From Phytomonospora endophytica (GTDB taxonomy: Bacteria > Actinomycetota > Actinomycetes > Mycobacteriales > Micromonosporaceae), in the NCBI RefSeq assembly GCF_014202425.1, contig NZ_JACHGT010000003.1:496001-560000 (forward strand): a stretch of 64,000 nt of DNA, written 5' to 3'. Below are positions 56,320 through 62,764 of this stretch, piece by piece. Positions within the stretch are counted from its first letter, which is position 1. Each line of letters starts with the position of its first letter. The position numbers were made by a program, and so were the translations under genes. Under the pieces are notes generated by a model. The model was not told where the DNA came from. It made no database searches and saw only the letters and a program-made list of their open reading frames with translations.

Positions 56320-56388
56320 ATGTCCAGCCCCGAGGCGTCCAGACCCGGGCCACCGGTCTCCGGTGGCCGTTCGCCGACCTCGCGCTGA
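56320..56388 (+). promoter_or_regulatory. Leader peptide of the Cml-type exporter
   Basis: ATG 56320 opens a 22-codon frame (MSSPEASRPGPP..., ending SPTSR) with TGA at 56386. It contains the first hairpin of the attenuator (56348-56368: GGCCACCGG, loop TCT, CCGGTGGCC). Ribosome position on this peptide can decide whether the downstream terminator forms, as known for inducible antibiotic-resistance leaders. The peptide is Pro- and Ser-rich. Confidence 0.55.
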
Positions 56389-56390
56389 TC

Positions 56391-56416
56391 GCGCCCGGCT
56401 CCGGGCGCCCTTTTCC
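56391..56416 (+). terminator. Attenuator terminator before Cml-type exporter
   Basis: GCGCCCGG (56391-56398), CT loop, CCGGGCGC (56401-56408), then CCTTTTCC. This is an 8-bp perfect stem with a short T run, 3 bases after the leader stop and 100 bases before the exporter start. Together with the leader ORF hairpin it makes a classical attenuator. Confidence 0.6.
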
Positions 56417-56515
56417 GCACGCTCTGGCTCCGCCACCGGCGGCCGTTCCCCGGCGGTCCGTTTCTCGGTACCGCCGTGTCCACAACGGTCCATTCCACGG
56501 TCACGGAGTCTCTTC

Positions 56516-57697
56516 ATGCCTTTCGCCGTCTACATGCTCGCCCTCGCGGTCTTCGCGCAGGGCACTTCGGAGTTCATGCTCGCGGGCCTGGTGCCCGACA
56601 TCGCCGGCGACCTGTCGGTGTCCATTCCCGCGGCGGGGAACCTCACCTCCGCCTTCGCGCTGGGGATGATCATCGGGGCGCCGCTCATGGCGATCCTCAG
56701 TCTGCGCCGGCCGCGCCGCCGGGCGCTGCTGATCTTCCTGATCACGTTCCTGCTCGTACACATCGTCGGCGCGGTGACCACCAGTTACGCGGTGCTGCTG
56801 GCCACGCGGGTGATCGCGGCCCTGGCCAACGCGGGTTTCCTCGCCGTGGCACTCACGACGGCGGGCGCGCTCGTCGCCGGCGGCGCCAAGGGCCGCGTGA
56901 CCTCGGTACTGCTGGGCGGAGTCACCGTCGCCTGCGTCGCCGGGGTCCCCGGCGGGGCCCTGCTCGGGCAGGTCTGGGGCTGGCGGGCCGCCTTCTGGGC
57001 GGTTGCGGCGGTCTCGGTGCCCGCCGTCGTGGCGATCCTGCGGTCGGTCCCGGCCGGGCCGCCGCCTTCGGCGGGCACGAGCGCCCGTCGTGAGCTGCGG
57101 GCACTGCGGGACACCCGGTTGCTGACGACGCTGCTGCTCGGGGCCCTGGTCAACGGCGGCACGTTCTGCGCCTTCACCTTCCTGGCCCCGCTGCTGACCG
57201 AGGTCGGCGGCATCGGCGAGGTCTGGGTCCCGGCGCTGCTGGCGTTGTTCGGTCTCGGTTCCTTCGCGGGCGTCACGGCCGGGGGGCGCTTCGCCGACGC
57301 CCGGCCGCGGCGGATGGTCCTCGGCGGCGGGGGCGCGCTGGCCGCGGGGTGGGCGCTGTTCGCGCTCACGGCGGGAAACCCGGTGCCGGCGGTCGTGCTG
57401 GTGCCGGTCCTGGCGGCGCTGTCCTTCGCGGTCGGTTCGACGCTGATCGCACGGGCGCTGTACGCGGCGCCGACCGCCCCGACTCTGGCCGGTGGTTTCG
57501 CGACGGCCGCGTTCAACGTGGGTGGTGCCCTCGGGCCGTGGGCGGGTGGCCTGGCGATCGGTGCCGGGCTTGGGTTCCGGTCACCGTTGTGGGTCAGTGC
57601 CGGGCTGGTGGCCTTGGCTCTCATCGCGGCGATCGTGTCGGGCTTCGGTCGGCCTGTGCGCGAATCTCGTCCACATAGCGCGGCCACAGGGCTCTAG
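56516..57697 (+). CDS. MFS chloramphenicol exporter, Cml/Cmx type (393 aa)
   Basis: A twelve-helix drug:H+ antiporter. The N-terminus (VYMLALAVFAQGTSEFMLAGLVPDIAGDLSVSIPAAGNLTSAFALGMIIGAPLMAI) follows the Cml/CmlR/Cmx chloramphenicol-resistance exporters very closely. Further: 'LLATRVIAALANAGFLAVALTTAGALVAGGAKGRVTSVLLGGVTVACVAGVPGGALLG', which is MFS motif C. Length is typical (~390-410). The ATG is at 56516. It is preceded by a leader peptide and terminator, so expression is probably induced by ribosome-targeting antibiotics. It overlaps the convergent hydrolase gene by 77 bases. Confidence 0.88.
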   Translation: MPFAVYMLALAVFAQGTSEFMLAGLVPDIAGDLSVSIPAAGNLTSAFALGMIIGAPLMAILSLRRPRRRALLIFLITFLLVHIVGAVTTSYAVLLATRVIAALANAGFLAVALTTAGALVAGGAKGRVTSVLLGGVTVACVAGVPGGALLGQVWGWRAAFWAVAAVSVPAVVAILRSVPAGPPPSAGTSARRELRALRDTRLLTTLLLGALVNGGTFCAFTFLAPLLTEVGGIGEVWVPALLALFGLGSFAGVTAGGRFADARPRRMVLGGGGALAAGWALFALTAGNPVPAVVLVPVLAALSFAVGSTLIARALYAAPTAPTLAGGFATAAFNVGGALGPWAGGLAIGAGLGFRSPLWVSAGLVALALIAAIVSGFGRPVRESRPHSAATGL

Positions 57698-58517
57698 GCA
57701 GGTCGTGCCCGACGCCCGGCAGCGTGATCAGCCGGGCGCCGGGCACGGCGGCGGCGAGGTCGTGGGAGGCGCGGGGACGCAGCAGCGGGTCCTGTTCGCC
57801 GTGGAAGACCACGGTGGGCGCACGCAGGGTGCCAAGCTCCGGGCCGCTCCAGCGCGCGCCGGTCTGGCGGGCTTGGGCGGCGGTGTCGCGGAAGCCGCTG
57901 ACGCGGTCGCGTTCGGCCGCCGCGCGGGCGGACTCCTCGTCGAAGGGGTGGGCGGGCGATGCGAGCATCCGGGCCAGTGCGATCCCGGCCGCGACGTCGC
58001 CCTCGTGGCCGTCGGCGAAGCGGATGCGGGACATGCGCACCATGACTCCCGGCCGGATGTAGCGGATCAGGGCGAGGGGCCCGGCTCCGCTGGGGACGCA
58101 CGCCGAGGTGGTGAGGGTGTGGACGTGGTCAGGGTGCCGCAGGGCGATGTGCTGGGCGACGACGCCGCCCATCGAGTGCCCGAACAGGTGCGCGCCGCTC
58201 CAGCCGAGCGCGTCGAGGACGGCGACGGCGTCGTCGGCGAGGTCTTCGGCGGTGTAGGCGGCCGGGCGGCGGCGGAAGAGGGACGTGATCGGGTTGCCGC
58301 GCTTCCGGTCGGGCCAGCGGCTCGACTCGCCGGAGTCCCGGTGGTCGTAGGTGGCGACGTGGAACCCGGCGGCGACGAGGTCGTCGATGAGGCCGGGCGG
58401 CCACCAGAAGCGGGAGGCCGCGAGGCCCATGATGAGCAGAAGCGGGTCGCCGCCTTTTCCTCCGTGGTCCTCGTAGGCGATGGTCATCGTTCCGCTGGTC
58501 GTGTACCGGGTGGACAT
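57621..58517 (-). CDS. Alpha/beta-fold hydrolase (298 aa)
   Basis: The ATG at 58517 is preceded by AAAGGAG at 5 bases. 'TTSGTMTIAYEDHGGKGGDPLLLIMGLAASRFWW', 'YDHRDSGESSRW', nucleophile elbow 'AHLFGHSMGGVVAQHIALRHP' (G-H-S-M-G), 'PTVVFHGEQDPLLRPRASHDLAAAVPGARLITLPGVGHDLPRALW' with the catalytic Asp and His. It resembles TAP/haloperoxidase-like or aclacinomycin-methylesterase-like enzymes. It is divergent from a TetR gene with operator sites between them; that TetR is the likely regulator. Substrate unknown. Confidence 0.9.
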   Translation of the reverse strand: MSTRYTTSGTMTIAYEDHGGKGGDPLLLIMGLAASRFWWPPGLIDDLVAAGFHVATYDHRDSGESSRWPDRKRGNPITSLFRRRPAAYTAEDLADDAVAVLDALGWSGAHLFGHSMGGVVAQHIALRHPDHVHTLTTSACVPSGAGPLALIRYIRPGVMVRMSRIRFADGHEGDVAAGIALARMLASPAHPFDEESARAAAERDRVSGFRDTAAQARQTGARWSGPELGTLRAPTVVFHGEQDPLLRPRASHDLAAAVPGARLITLPGVGHDLPRALWPRYVDEIRAQADRSPTRSPR

Positions 58518-58530
58518 GCCGACTCCTTTC

Positions 58531-58585
58531 GCGAACGTCGTTCGCAAATAAGGCTAGCCGATCGGGTACGGTGTTCGCAAACACC
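58531..58585. promoter_or_regulatory. Two TetR operator-like palindromes between hydrolase and TetR genes
   Basis: Site 1: GCGAAC-GTC-GTTCGC (58531-58545). Site 2: GGTGTTCGCAAACACC (58570-58585). Both contain GTTCGCAAA (58540-58548 and 58573-58581), spaced 33 bases. They fill the 82-base divergent gap, so one TetR dimer per gene could repress both directions. Confidence 0.65.
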
Positions 58586-58599
58586 GAGGAGGGGGAGCG

Positions 58600-59268
58600 A
58601 TGTCCGAGGAGGTCATCTGGCTGCGGCCCGAGCACGCGGCCGTCGGCCGACCCGCCGAACGCAGCCGCGCCGAGATCACCGCCGCCGCGATCGGCCTGGC
58701 CGACCGCGAAGGCCTCGACGCGGTGTCGATGCGCAAGGTCGCCGCGGAACTCGGTACCGGCGCGGCCTCCCTCTACCGCTACGTCGCCAATCGCGACGAC
58801 CTGCTCGACCTGATGGCCGACGCCACCGCCGCCGAGTACGAACTCCGGCCGCCGAGCGGCGATCCCCTCGCCGACCTCGGAGTTCTGGGCACCCGGAGTC
58901 TGGCGATCATGCGCCGCCATCCGTGGCTGCCGACGCTGGTGCTCACCCGCTCGACCCTCGGCCCCGGCGGCGCGGACCTCCTGGAGCACTTCCTGACCGT
59001 CGTCGACGGGCTACCGCTCGACGCCACGGCCAAGATGGAGGGCTTCGCGCTGCTCCAGGGATTCATCGCGATGTACGCCCACCACGAAGCCGGTGCGGAG
59101 GGCGAGCTCATGCGGCGGCAGACGGCCTACCTCGCGCACGTCGCCGGCGACGGCGGGCATCCCCGGCTAGCGGCGGTCTTCGCGGAGGCCGGTGACACCG
59201 GCGCCGACCGGTTCCCCGGGCTGCTCAGGCGCGTGCTGACGGGACTGCTCGGAGACATCGGCGCGTGA
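58600..59268 (+). CDS. TetR-family regulator, TetR/TcmR-like C-terminal domain (222 aa)
   Basis: The N-terminal helix-turn-helix is at ~22-68 ('RAEITAAAIGLADREGLDAVSMRKVAAELGTGAASLYRYVANRDDLLDLMAD'). The rest is helical ('LGTRSLAIMRRHPWLPTLVLTR', 'LEHFLTVVDGLPLDATAKMEGFALLQGFIAMYAHHEAG'), resembling the TetR_C_1 group that senses antibiotics or hydrophobic drugs. The ATG at 58600 has GAGGGGGAGCG upstream. It is divergent from the hydrolase, and the palindromes in the gap are likely its operators. A hairpin follows the stop. Confidence 0.9.
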   Translation: MSEEVIWLRPEHAAVGRPAERSRAEITAAAIGLADREGLDAVSMRKVAAELGTGAASLYRYVANRDDLLDLMADATAAEYELRPPSGDPLADLGVLGTRSLAIMRRHPWLPTLVLTRSTLGPGGADLLEHFLTVVDGLPLDATAKMEGFALLQGFIAMYAHHEAGAEGELMRRQTAYLAHVAGDGGHPRLAAVFAEAGDTGADRFPGLLRRVLTGLLGDIGA

Positions 59269-59273
59269 CGAGG

Positions 59274-59300
59274 GACGGATGCGCGGACCGCGCACCCGTC
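59274..59300 (+). terminator. Hairpin after TetR gene
   Basis: GACGG/CCGTC outer and GCGCG/CGCGC inner stems (59274-59300) with a 2x2 internal mismatch and a GAC loop. It lies 5 bases after the TetR stop and before the convergent secreted-protein gene. Confidence 0.55.
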
Positions 59301-59308
59301 CGTGCGCG

Positions 59309-59866
59309 TCACAGACCGGTGATCTGGACGAGGATGGTGCCGTTCTGGCTGGTCATCCCGCCGGGAACCAGGCATTCCAGCGGGTTGACGAGAAGGTAGA
59401 TCCAGGTGACGACCGCCGCGGCGCCGGTGAACTGGCCCGCGATGATGGAGCCGACGCCGGTCTGCTGCACGATTCCGGCGGTGGAACTGGCCGTGTAGGT
59501 CAGGGTGGCGGTGGAGGTCTGGCCGTTGTTCCAGGCGAGCAGGAGCGGACCGGTGCCGAGGGGGAAGATCGAGTTGCAGGAGGCGTTCGGAACGCTGTAG
59601 ACGAAGGGGCCCAGAGACCCGCTCGTGAGTGTCGGGTCGGTGGACGTGCAGGACGTGAGAGCGTCGTTCTCCGTGACCGTGACCGTCTGTGGGGTGAGTG
59701 TCATCCCTGGGCTCAGGGCGACGTGGCTGGTTCCGGTGCAGGTGGTCGTCGACGCGGCGTGGGCCGGAGTGACCGGGACCGTGATGACGGCGAGGGCCAC
59801 GGCGCAGCCGAGGACGGTGGTGATCGCGCGCCTCAACCGAGCGCGTGCACGGGATGGTGTGGACAT
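59309..59866 (-). CDS. Small secreted protein of unknown function (185 aa)
   Basis: The ATG at 59866 starts a Sec signal peptide (RRAITTVLGCAVALAVITVPVTPAHA, cleaved near residue 37). The mature part is Thr/Ser-rich and beta-like ('TCTGTSHVALSPGMTLTPQTVTVTENDALTSCTSTDPTLTSG', 'LLLAWNNGQTSTATLTYTASSTAGI', 'GQFTGAAAVVTWIYLLVNPLECL'), with four Cys that could form disulfides. No catalytic motif is seen. Length and composition are like actinobacterial secreted beta-sandwich proteins of unknown role. It lies downstream of the RTX-type gene, same strand. Confidence 0.7.
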   Translation of the reverse strand: MSTPSRARARLRRAITTVLGCAVALAVITVPVTPAHAASTTTCTGTSHVALSPGMTLTPQTVTVTENDALTSCTSTDPTLTSGSLGPFVYSVPNASCNSIFPLGTGPLLLAWNNGQTSTATLTYTASSTAGIVQQTGVGSIIAGQFTGAAAVVTWIYLLVNPLECLVPGGMTSQNGTILVQITGL

Positions 59867-59918
59867 GGTGCCTCGTTTCTCGCGGGTGGGCTTGGCGCGA
59901 GGGCGACGGGGGTGCGAC

Positions 59919-59949
59919 CGGGCGGTCCGCGGTTCCCGCGGCCCGCCCG
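59919..59949 (-). terminator. Hairpin terminator after RTX-type gene
   Basis: Arms of 14 bases (59919-59932 and 59936-59949) pair with a single mismatch around a TTC loop. It lies 20 bases downstream of the RTX gene stop (minus strand) and 53 bases before the next gene, so it probably terminates that transcript. Confidence 0.65.
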
Positions 59950-59968
59950 ATCGTCTGTGGGAAGCCGC

Positions 59969-61840
59969 TCAGCAGCTCGATGTGGTGTCTCCGACGTCGG
60001 TGGTGCAGGTGTCGGATCCGAGTCCGCCGTTGGCGCTGTCGCCGCCGACGCCGTCTTGGACGTTGATGCTGTCGTTGCCGAGGTTGCCGCTCATGATGTC
60101 GGTGCCGTCGGTGTCGAGCATCGTGTCGTTGCCGTTCTGGCCGTCGAGGTCGTCGTTTCCGGGGCCGCCGTAGATGTGGTCGGCGCCGTTGTCGAACAGG
60201 TACAGCAGCGATCCGAGGAGGGTTTCTCCGTAGTTGGTGTCGTTGCCGTTCTCTCCATAGAGGTAGTCGGCGCCGTTCCCGCCGCCCATGGCGTCATCGC
60301 CGTCGCCTCCGTAGATCACGTCGTCGGCGTTGCCGCCGTCGATGATGTCGTTGCCCGACCCGGCGTAGATGGTGTCGTCGTTGTTGCCGCCGTCGATGTC
60401 ATCGACACCGGGCCCGCCGTAGATCGTGTCGGTCCCGTTCCCACCGTTGATGGTGTCGTTGCCGCCGAGGCCGCAGATGACGTCGTTTCCGTTGCCGCCG
60501 TTGAGGGTGTCGTTGCCGTTCGTCCCCAGGATCGAGCACCCCAGGGAGTTGTTGACCGTCGTCGACTCCGCATCGGTGTTGTCCGAACCGTTGAGGTCGG
60601 TCTCGTTCAGAGTCGCCACGGCGGTGGCGGTCACGGTCCCGGTAGCGGCGGGTGTCACCGTCACGGTGATGGTGGCACCGGCTCCGGCGTTGAGGGCGCC
60701 GATCGTGCAGGTCACCGTCGGGGCGGAGGTCGAGCAGGACCCCTGCGACGTCGTCGACGACACGATCGCCACCGATGCTCCGGTAAGGGTCGTGGCCACC
60801 GAGACACCGGTGGCGTTGGCGACACCCGAGGCGTTGGCGACCGCCACGGTGTAGGTGAGGTTCGCACCGCCGAGGGCGATCGGGTCGGCGGAGTCGGAAA
60901 CCGCGACGGACACGTCGGCACCGGCGGGATTGACGGTGGTGGACTCGGCGTCGGTGTTGTCCGTGGCGTTGGCGTCGGTCTCGTTCAGGCTCGCCACCGA
61001 GGTCGCGGTGAGGGTGCCCGCAGCGGTCGGCGTCACGGTGACGGTGAGGGTGGCCGACGCGAAGGGAGCCATCGACCCCACGGTGCAGGTGACGACCGGG
61101 GCGGATGTCGAGCAGGAGCCTTGGCTGGTGCTGCTCGACACGATCGTCGCGGCGCTACCGGAGAGGGTGGTCGCGACCGAGACGCCGGTGGCGGGGGTGC
61201 CCTCGTTGGTCACGGTGGTGGTGTAGGTGACGTTCCCCGCGCCGACGGTGATCGGGTCGGCCGAGTCGGCGACGCCGACGATCAGGTCGGGGCTCAGTGG
61301 GGTGACGTTGATGTTGTAGGACCCGGCAATGGTTCCGGCCCCGACGTTGTGGTAGCCGCCGAGGCGAATCCAGTAGGTGGTGCTGGCCGTGGCGGCGAAG
61401 GTGACCGTCGAGGCGCCTCCGGGGGCGATGCCGTCGTCGTTGCAGGCGATGTTGGTCAGCGCGTTGACCGCCGACCCGGTGTAGACGTCGAGGATGGTGT
61501 CGAAGTTCGACCCGGCGGTGTCGGCCTGGATGTTCCTGGACACCGACGGGGTGATGCTGTACCAAACGGTGTTGTCGACGGTGTCGAGCGCGTTCACCTT
61601 GCACGGCGAGGTGTTGTCCTCACCGGCCTCGATGGTGGCGTCCACGGTGGAACCACTGGCCCCGAACACGGTCGTGTGGCCTTCGGCGTTGGCGAAGTCG
61701 TCGTTGGCGGGCGGCGCCGCCCACGCCGGTGCCGTGGTCACGGTCGCCATGGCCAGCCCGAGCATGCTCGCGGCGGCCAGAATCACCCAGCGCCGCCCAC
61801 GCCGGTGGAGGGATGTGGTGTCGATGGAGATGGACAGCAT
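59969..61840 (-). CDS. Secreted RTX repeat protein with tandem DUF11 domains (623 aa)
   Basis: The start is ATG 61840; the frame remains open further upstream. The signal peptide (AAASMLGLAMATVTTAPAWA) ends near residue 41. Domains: ~45-180 a beta domain ('DFANAEGHTTVFGASGSTVDATIEAGEDNTSPCKV', 'YWIRLGGYHNVGAG'), two DUF11 Ig-like repeats (~190-310 and 311-425), each with 'TSQGSCSTSAP.VTCT.G' and 'LNETD...TDNTDAESTTV', then ~430-600 calcium-binding RTX nonapeptides (GGNGNDVICGLGGNDTINGG, GGDGDDAMGGG). It is exported by Sec rather than by type I secretion. Likely a calcium-stabilised surface or adhesive protein. Confidence 0.88.
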   Translation of the reverse strand: MLSISIDTTSLHRRGRRWVILAAASMLGLAMATVTTAPAWAAPPANDDFANAEGHTTVFGASGSTVDATIEAGEDNTSPCKVNALDTVDNTVWYSITPSVSRNIQADTAGSNFDTILDVYTGSAVNALTNIACNDDGIAPGGASTVTFAATASTTYWIRLGGYHNVGAGTIAGSYNINVTPLSPDLIVGVADSADPITVGAGNVTYTTTVTNEGTPATGVSVATTLSGSAATIVSSSTSQGSCSTSAPVVTCTVGSMAPFASATLTVTVTPTAAGTLTATSVASLNETDANATDNTDAESTTVNPAGADVSVAVSDSADPIALGGANLTYTVAVANASGVANATGVSVATTLTGASVAIVSSTTSQGSCSTSAPTVTCTIGALNAGAGATITVTVTPAATGTVTATAVATLNETDLNGSDNTDAESTTVNNSLGCSILGTNGNDTLNGGNGNDVICGLGGNDTINGGNGTDTIYGGPGVDDIDGGNNDDTIYAGSGNDIIDGGNADDVIYGGDGDDAMGGGNGADYLYGENGNDTNYGETLLGSLLYLFDNGADHIYGGPGNDDLDGQNGNDTMLDTDGTDIMSGNLGNDSINVQDGVGGDSANGGLGSDTCTTDVGDTTSSC

Positions 61841-62078
61841 GGAAGTCTCCGGTTCGGTCCTGGCCCCCGCCGCCCCGCGAGCTCCTCCCGCGTGCGGACT
61901 GGCGTCCATGCGGGCCTTCCCTGACCCTCTTTCCGGCCCCCCATGAACGCCAGGGGACTTAAGTCCCGCGCGCGTGGGAGCGTTTTCAAGATGGTGGAGA
62001 AAGAGCCCGGCGGCACGGTCCGCGTCGCACAGGCGAGTCCGCATCGGCCGGTTCGCGATCGGGCCGACCGTCCGCGGC
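61841..62078. other. Intergenic region upstream of RTX gene with 14-bp palindrome
   Basis: The 238-base gap holds the RTX promoter region (minus strand) and the 3' end of the SHOCT gene. GGGACTTAAGTCCC (61954-61967) is a perfect 14-bp palindrome, AT-centred in very GC-rich surroundings, and a plausible regulator site. CTGGCGT (61899-61905) and ACGCCAG (61947-61953) form a second, longer-range inverted repeat. No clear promoter was identified. Confidence 0.45.
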
Positions 62079-62681
62079 CTACTTCAGCAGCTTCGCGACC
62101 GCCGTGTCGTAGGTCGCCTGATCGATCTCACCGGACTCCCGCAGCTTCGTCAGCTGGGCGATGACCCGGGCCGTTCGGGCGGCCTCGTCGTCCTCCCCCG
62201 CGCCGGAGGGCTCGGGGGCCGGCTGCGACGTCGGTTCGGGCTTGTGCGGGACCTTGACCAGCAGAACCGCGACGGTGACCAGCCCGAATCCCGCGATCAC
62301 GGCGAGGGCGATCTCGATGGTCGAGGTCGGGATACCGCCGAAGAACAGGAAGTGCGCGGGACCGTCGCGTTCGATGAGGCCCTCGCCGACGGCCTCTTCG
62401 AGGCCGACGAGGGTCGCGCCGGCCGAGAGGAACAGCCCCACGCCGAACATGAGATGCCCACGGCCCGGTGGAAGGACGGCGTAGGCCGCGGCGAACATGA
62501 CGAAGAGGCCGAGAACCGGTGCGGCTCCGGCGAAGTCGTTGGTCGAGCACTCCCCGCCGTAGCACTCCCACTCGACGAGCGAGGCCTCGCGAGCGCCAAG
62601 GCGCAGGATCCACTGCCCGGCGACGAAGAGGACGAGGAAACCGAGGACGCGCAGGACGAGCGTGCGCTTGAACGTGCTCAT
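62079..62681 (-). CDS. Membrane protein with C-terminal SHOCT-like helix (200 aa)
   Basis: Four hydrophobic segments ('LVLRVLGFLVLFVAGQWIL', 'VLGLFVMFAAAYAVL', 'LMFGVGLFLSAGATLV', 'IALAVIAGFGLVTVAVLLVKV'), then a Pro/Glu linker and 'ARVIAQLTKLRESGEIDQATYDTAVAKLLK', the short helical oligomerisation motif (SHOCT). The ATG 62681 (start of STFKRTL) fits better than the in-frame ATG at 62735. It has a Cys-containing extracytoplasmic loop (WECYGGECSTNDF). Function unknown; SHOCT proteins often form membrane-associated oligomers. Confidence 0.75.
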   Translation of the reverse strand: MSTFKRTLVLRVLGFLVLFVAGQWILRLGAREASLVEWECYGGECSTNDFAGAAPVLGLFVMFAAAYAVLPPGRGHLMFGVGLFLSAGATLVGLEEAVGEGLIERDGPAHFLFFGGIPTSTIEIALAVIAGFGLVTVAVLLVKVPHKPEPTSQPAPEPSGAGEDDEAARTARVIAQLTKLRESGEIDQATYDTAVAKLLK

Positions 62682-62764
62682 GGGCGGCCCTGGGGTCGAG
62701 GGGACGGGCACGCCGAGTCTACTGGGGAGGGGCACGCTCGCCCCTCCCCCGAACCGTCGCGGCC

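Noticed and set aside
54922-56517. Longer form of the second cargo starting at 56517
   Set aside because: The added 111 residues run through the exporter leader and attenuator and are Arg-rich; TTG 56184 has GGGAGGAG six bases upstream.
59279-61924. 881-codon plus-strand frame, Val/Gly/Asp/Arg-rich
   Set aside because: It is the antisense of the RTX repeats, whose regular codons produce a regular but meaningless opposite frame.
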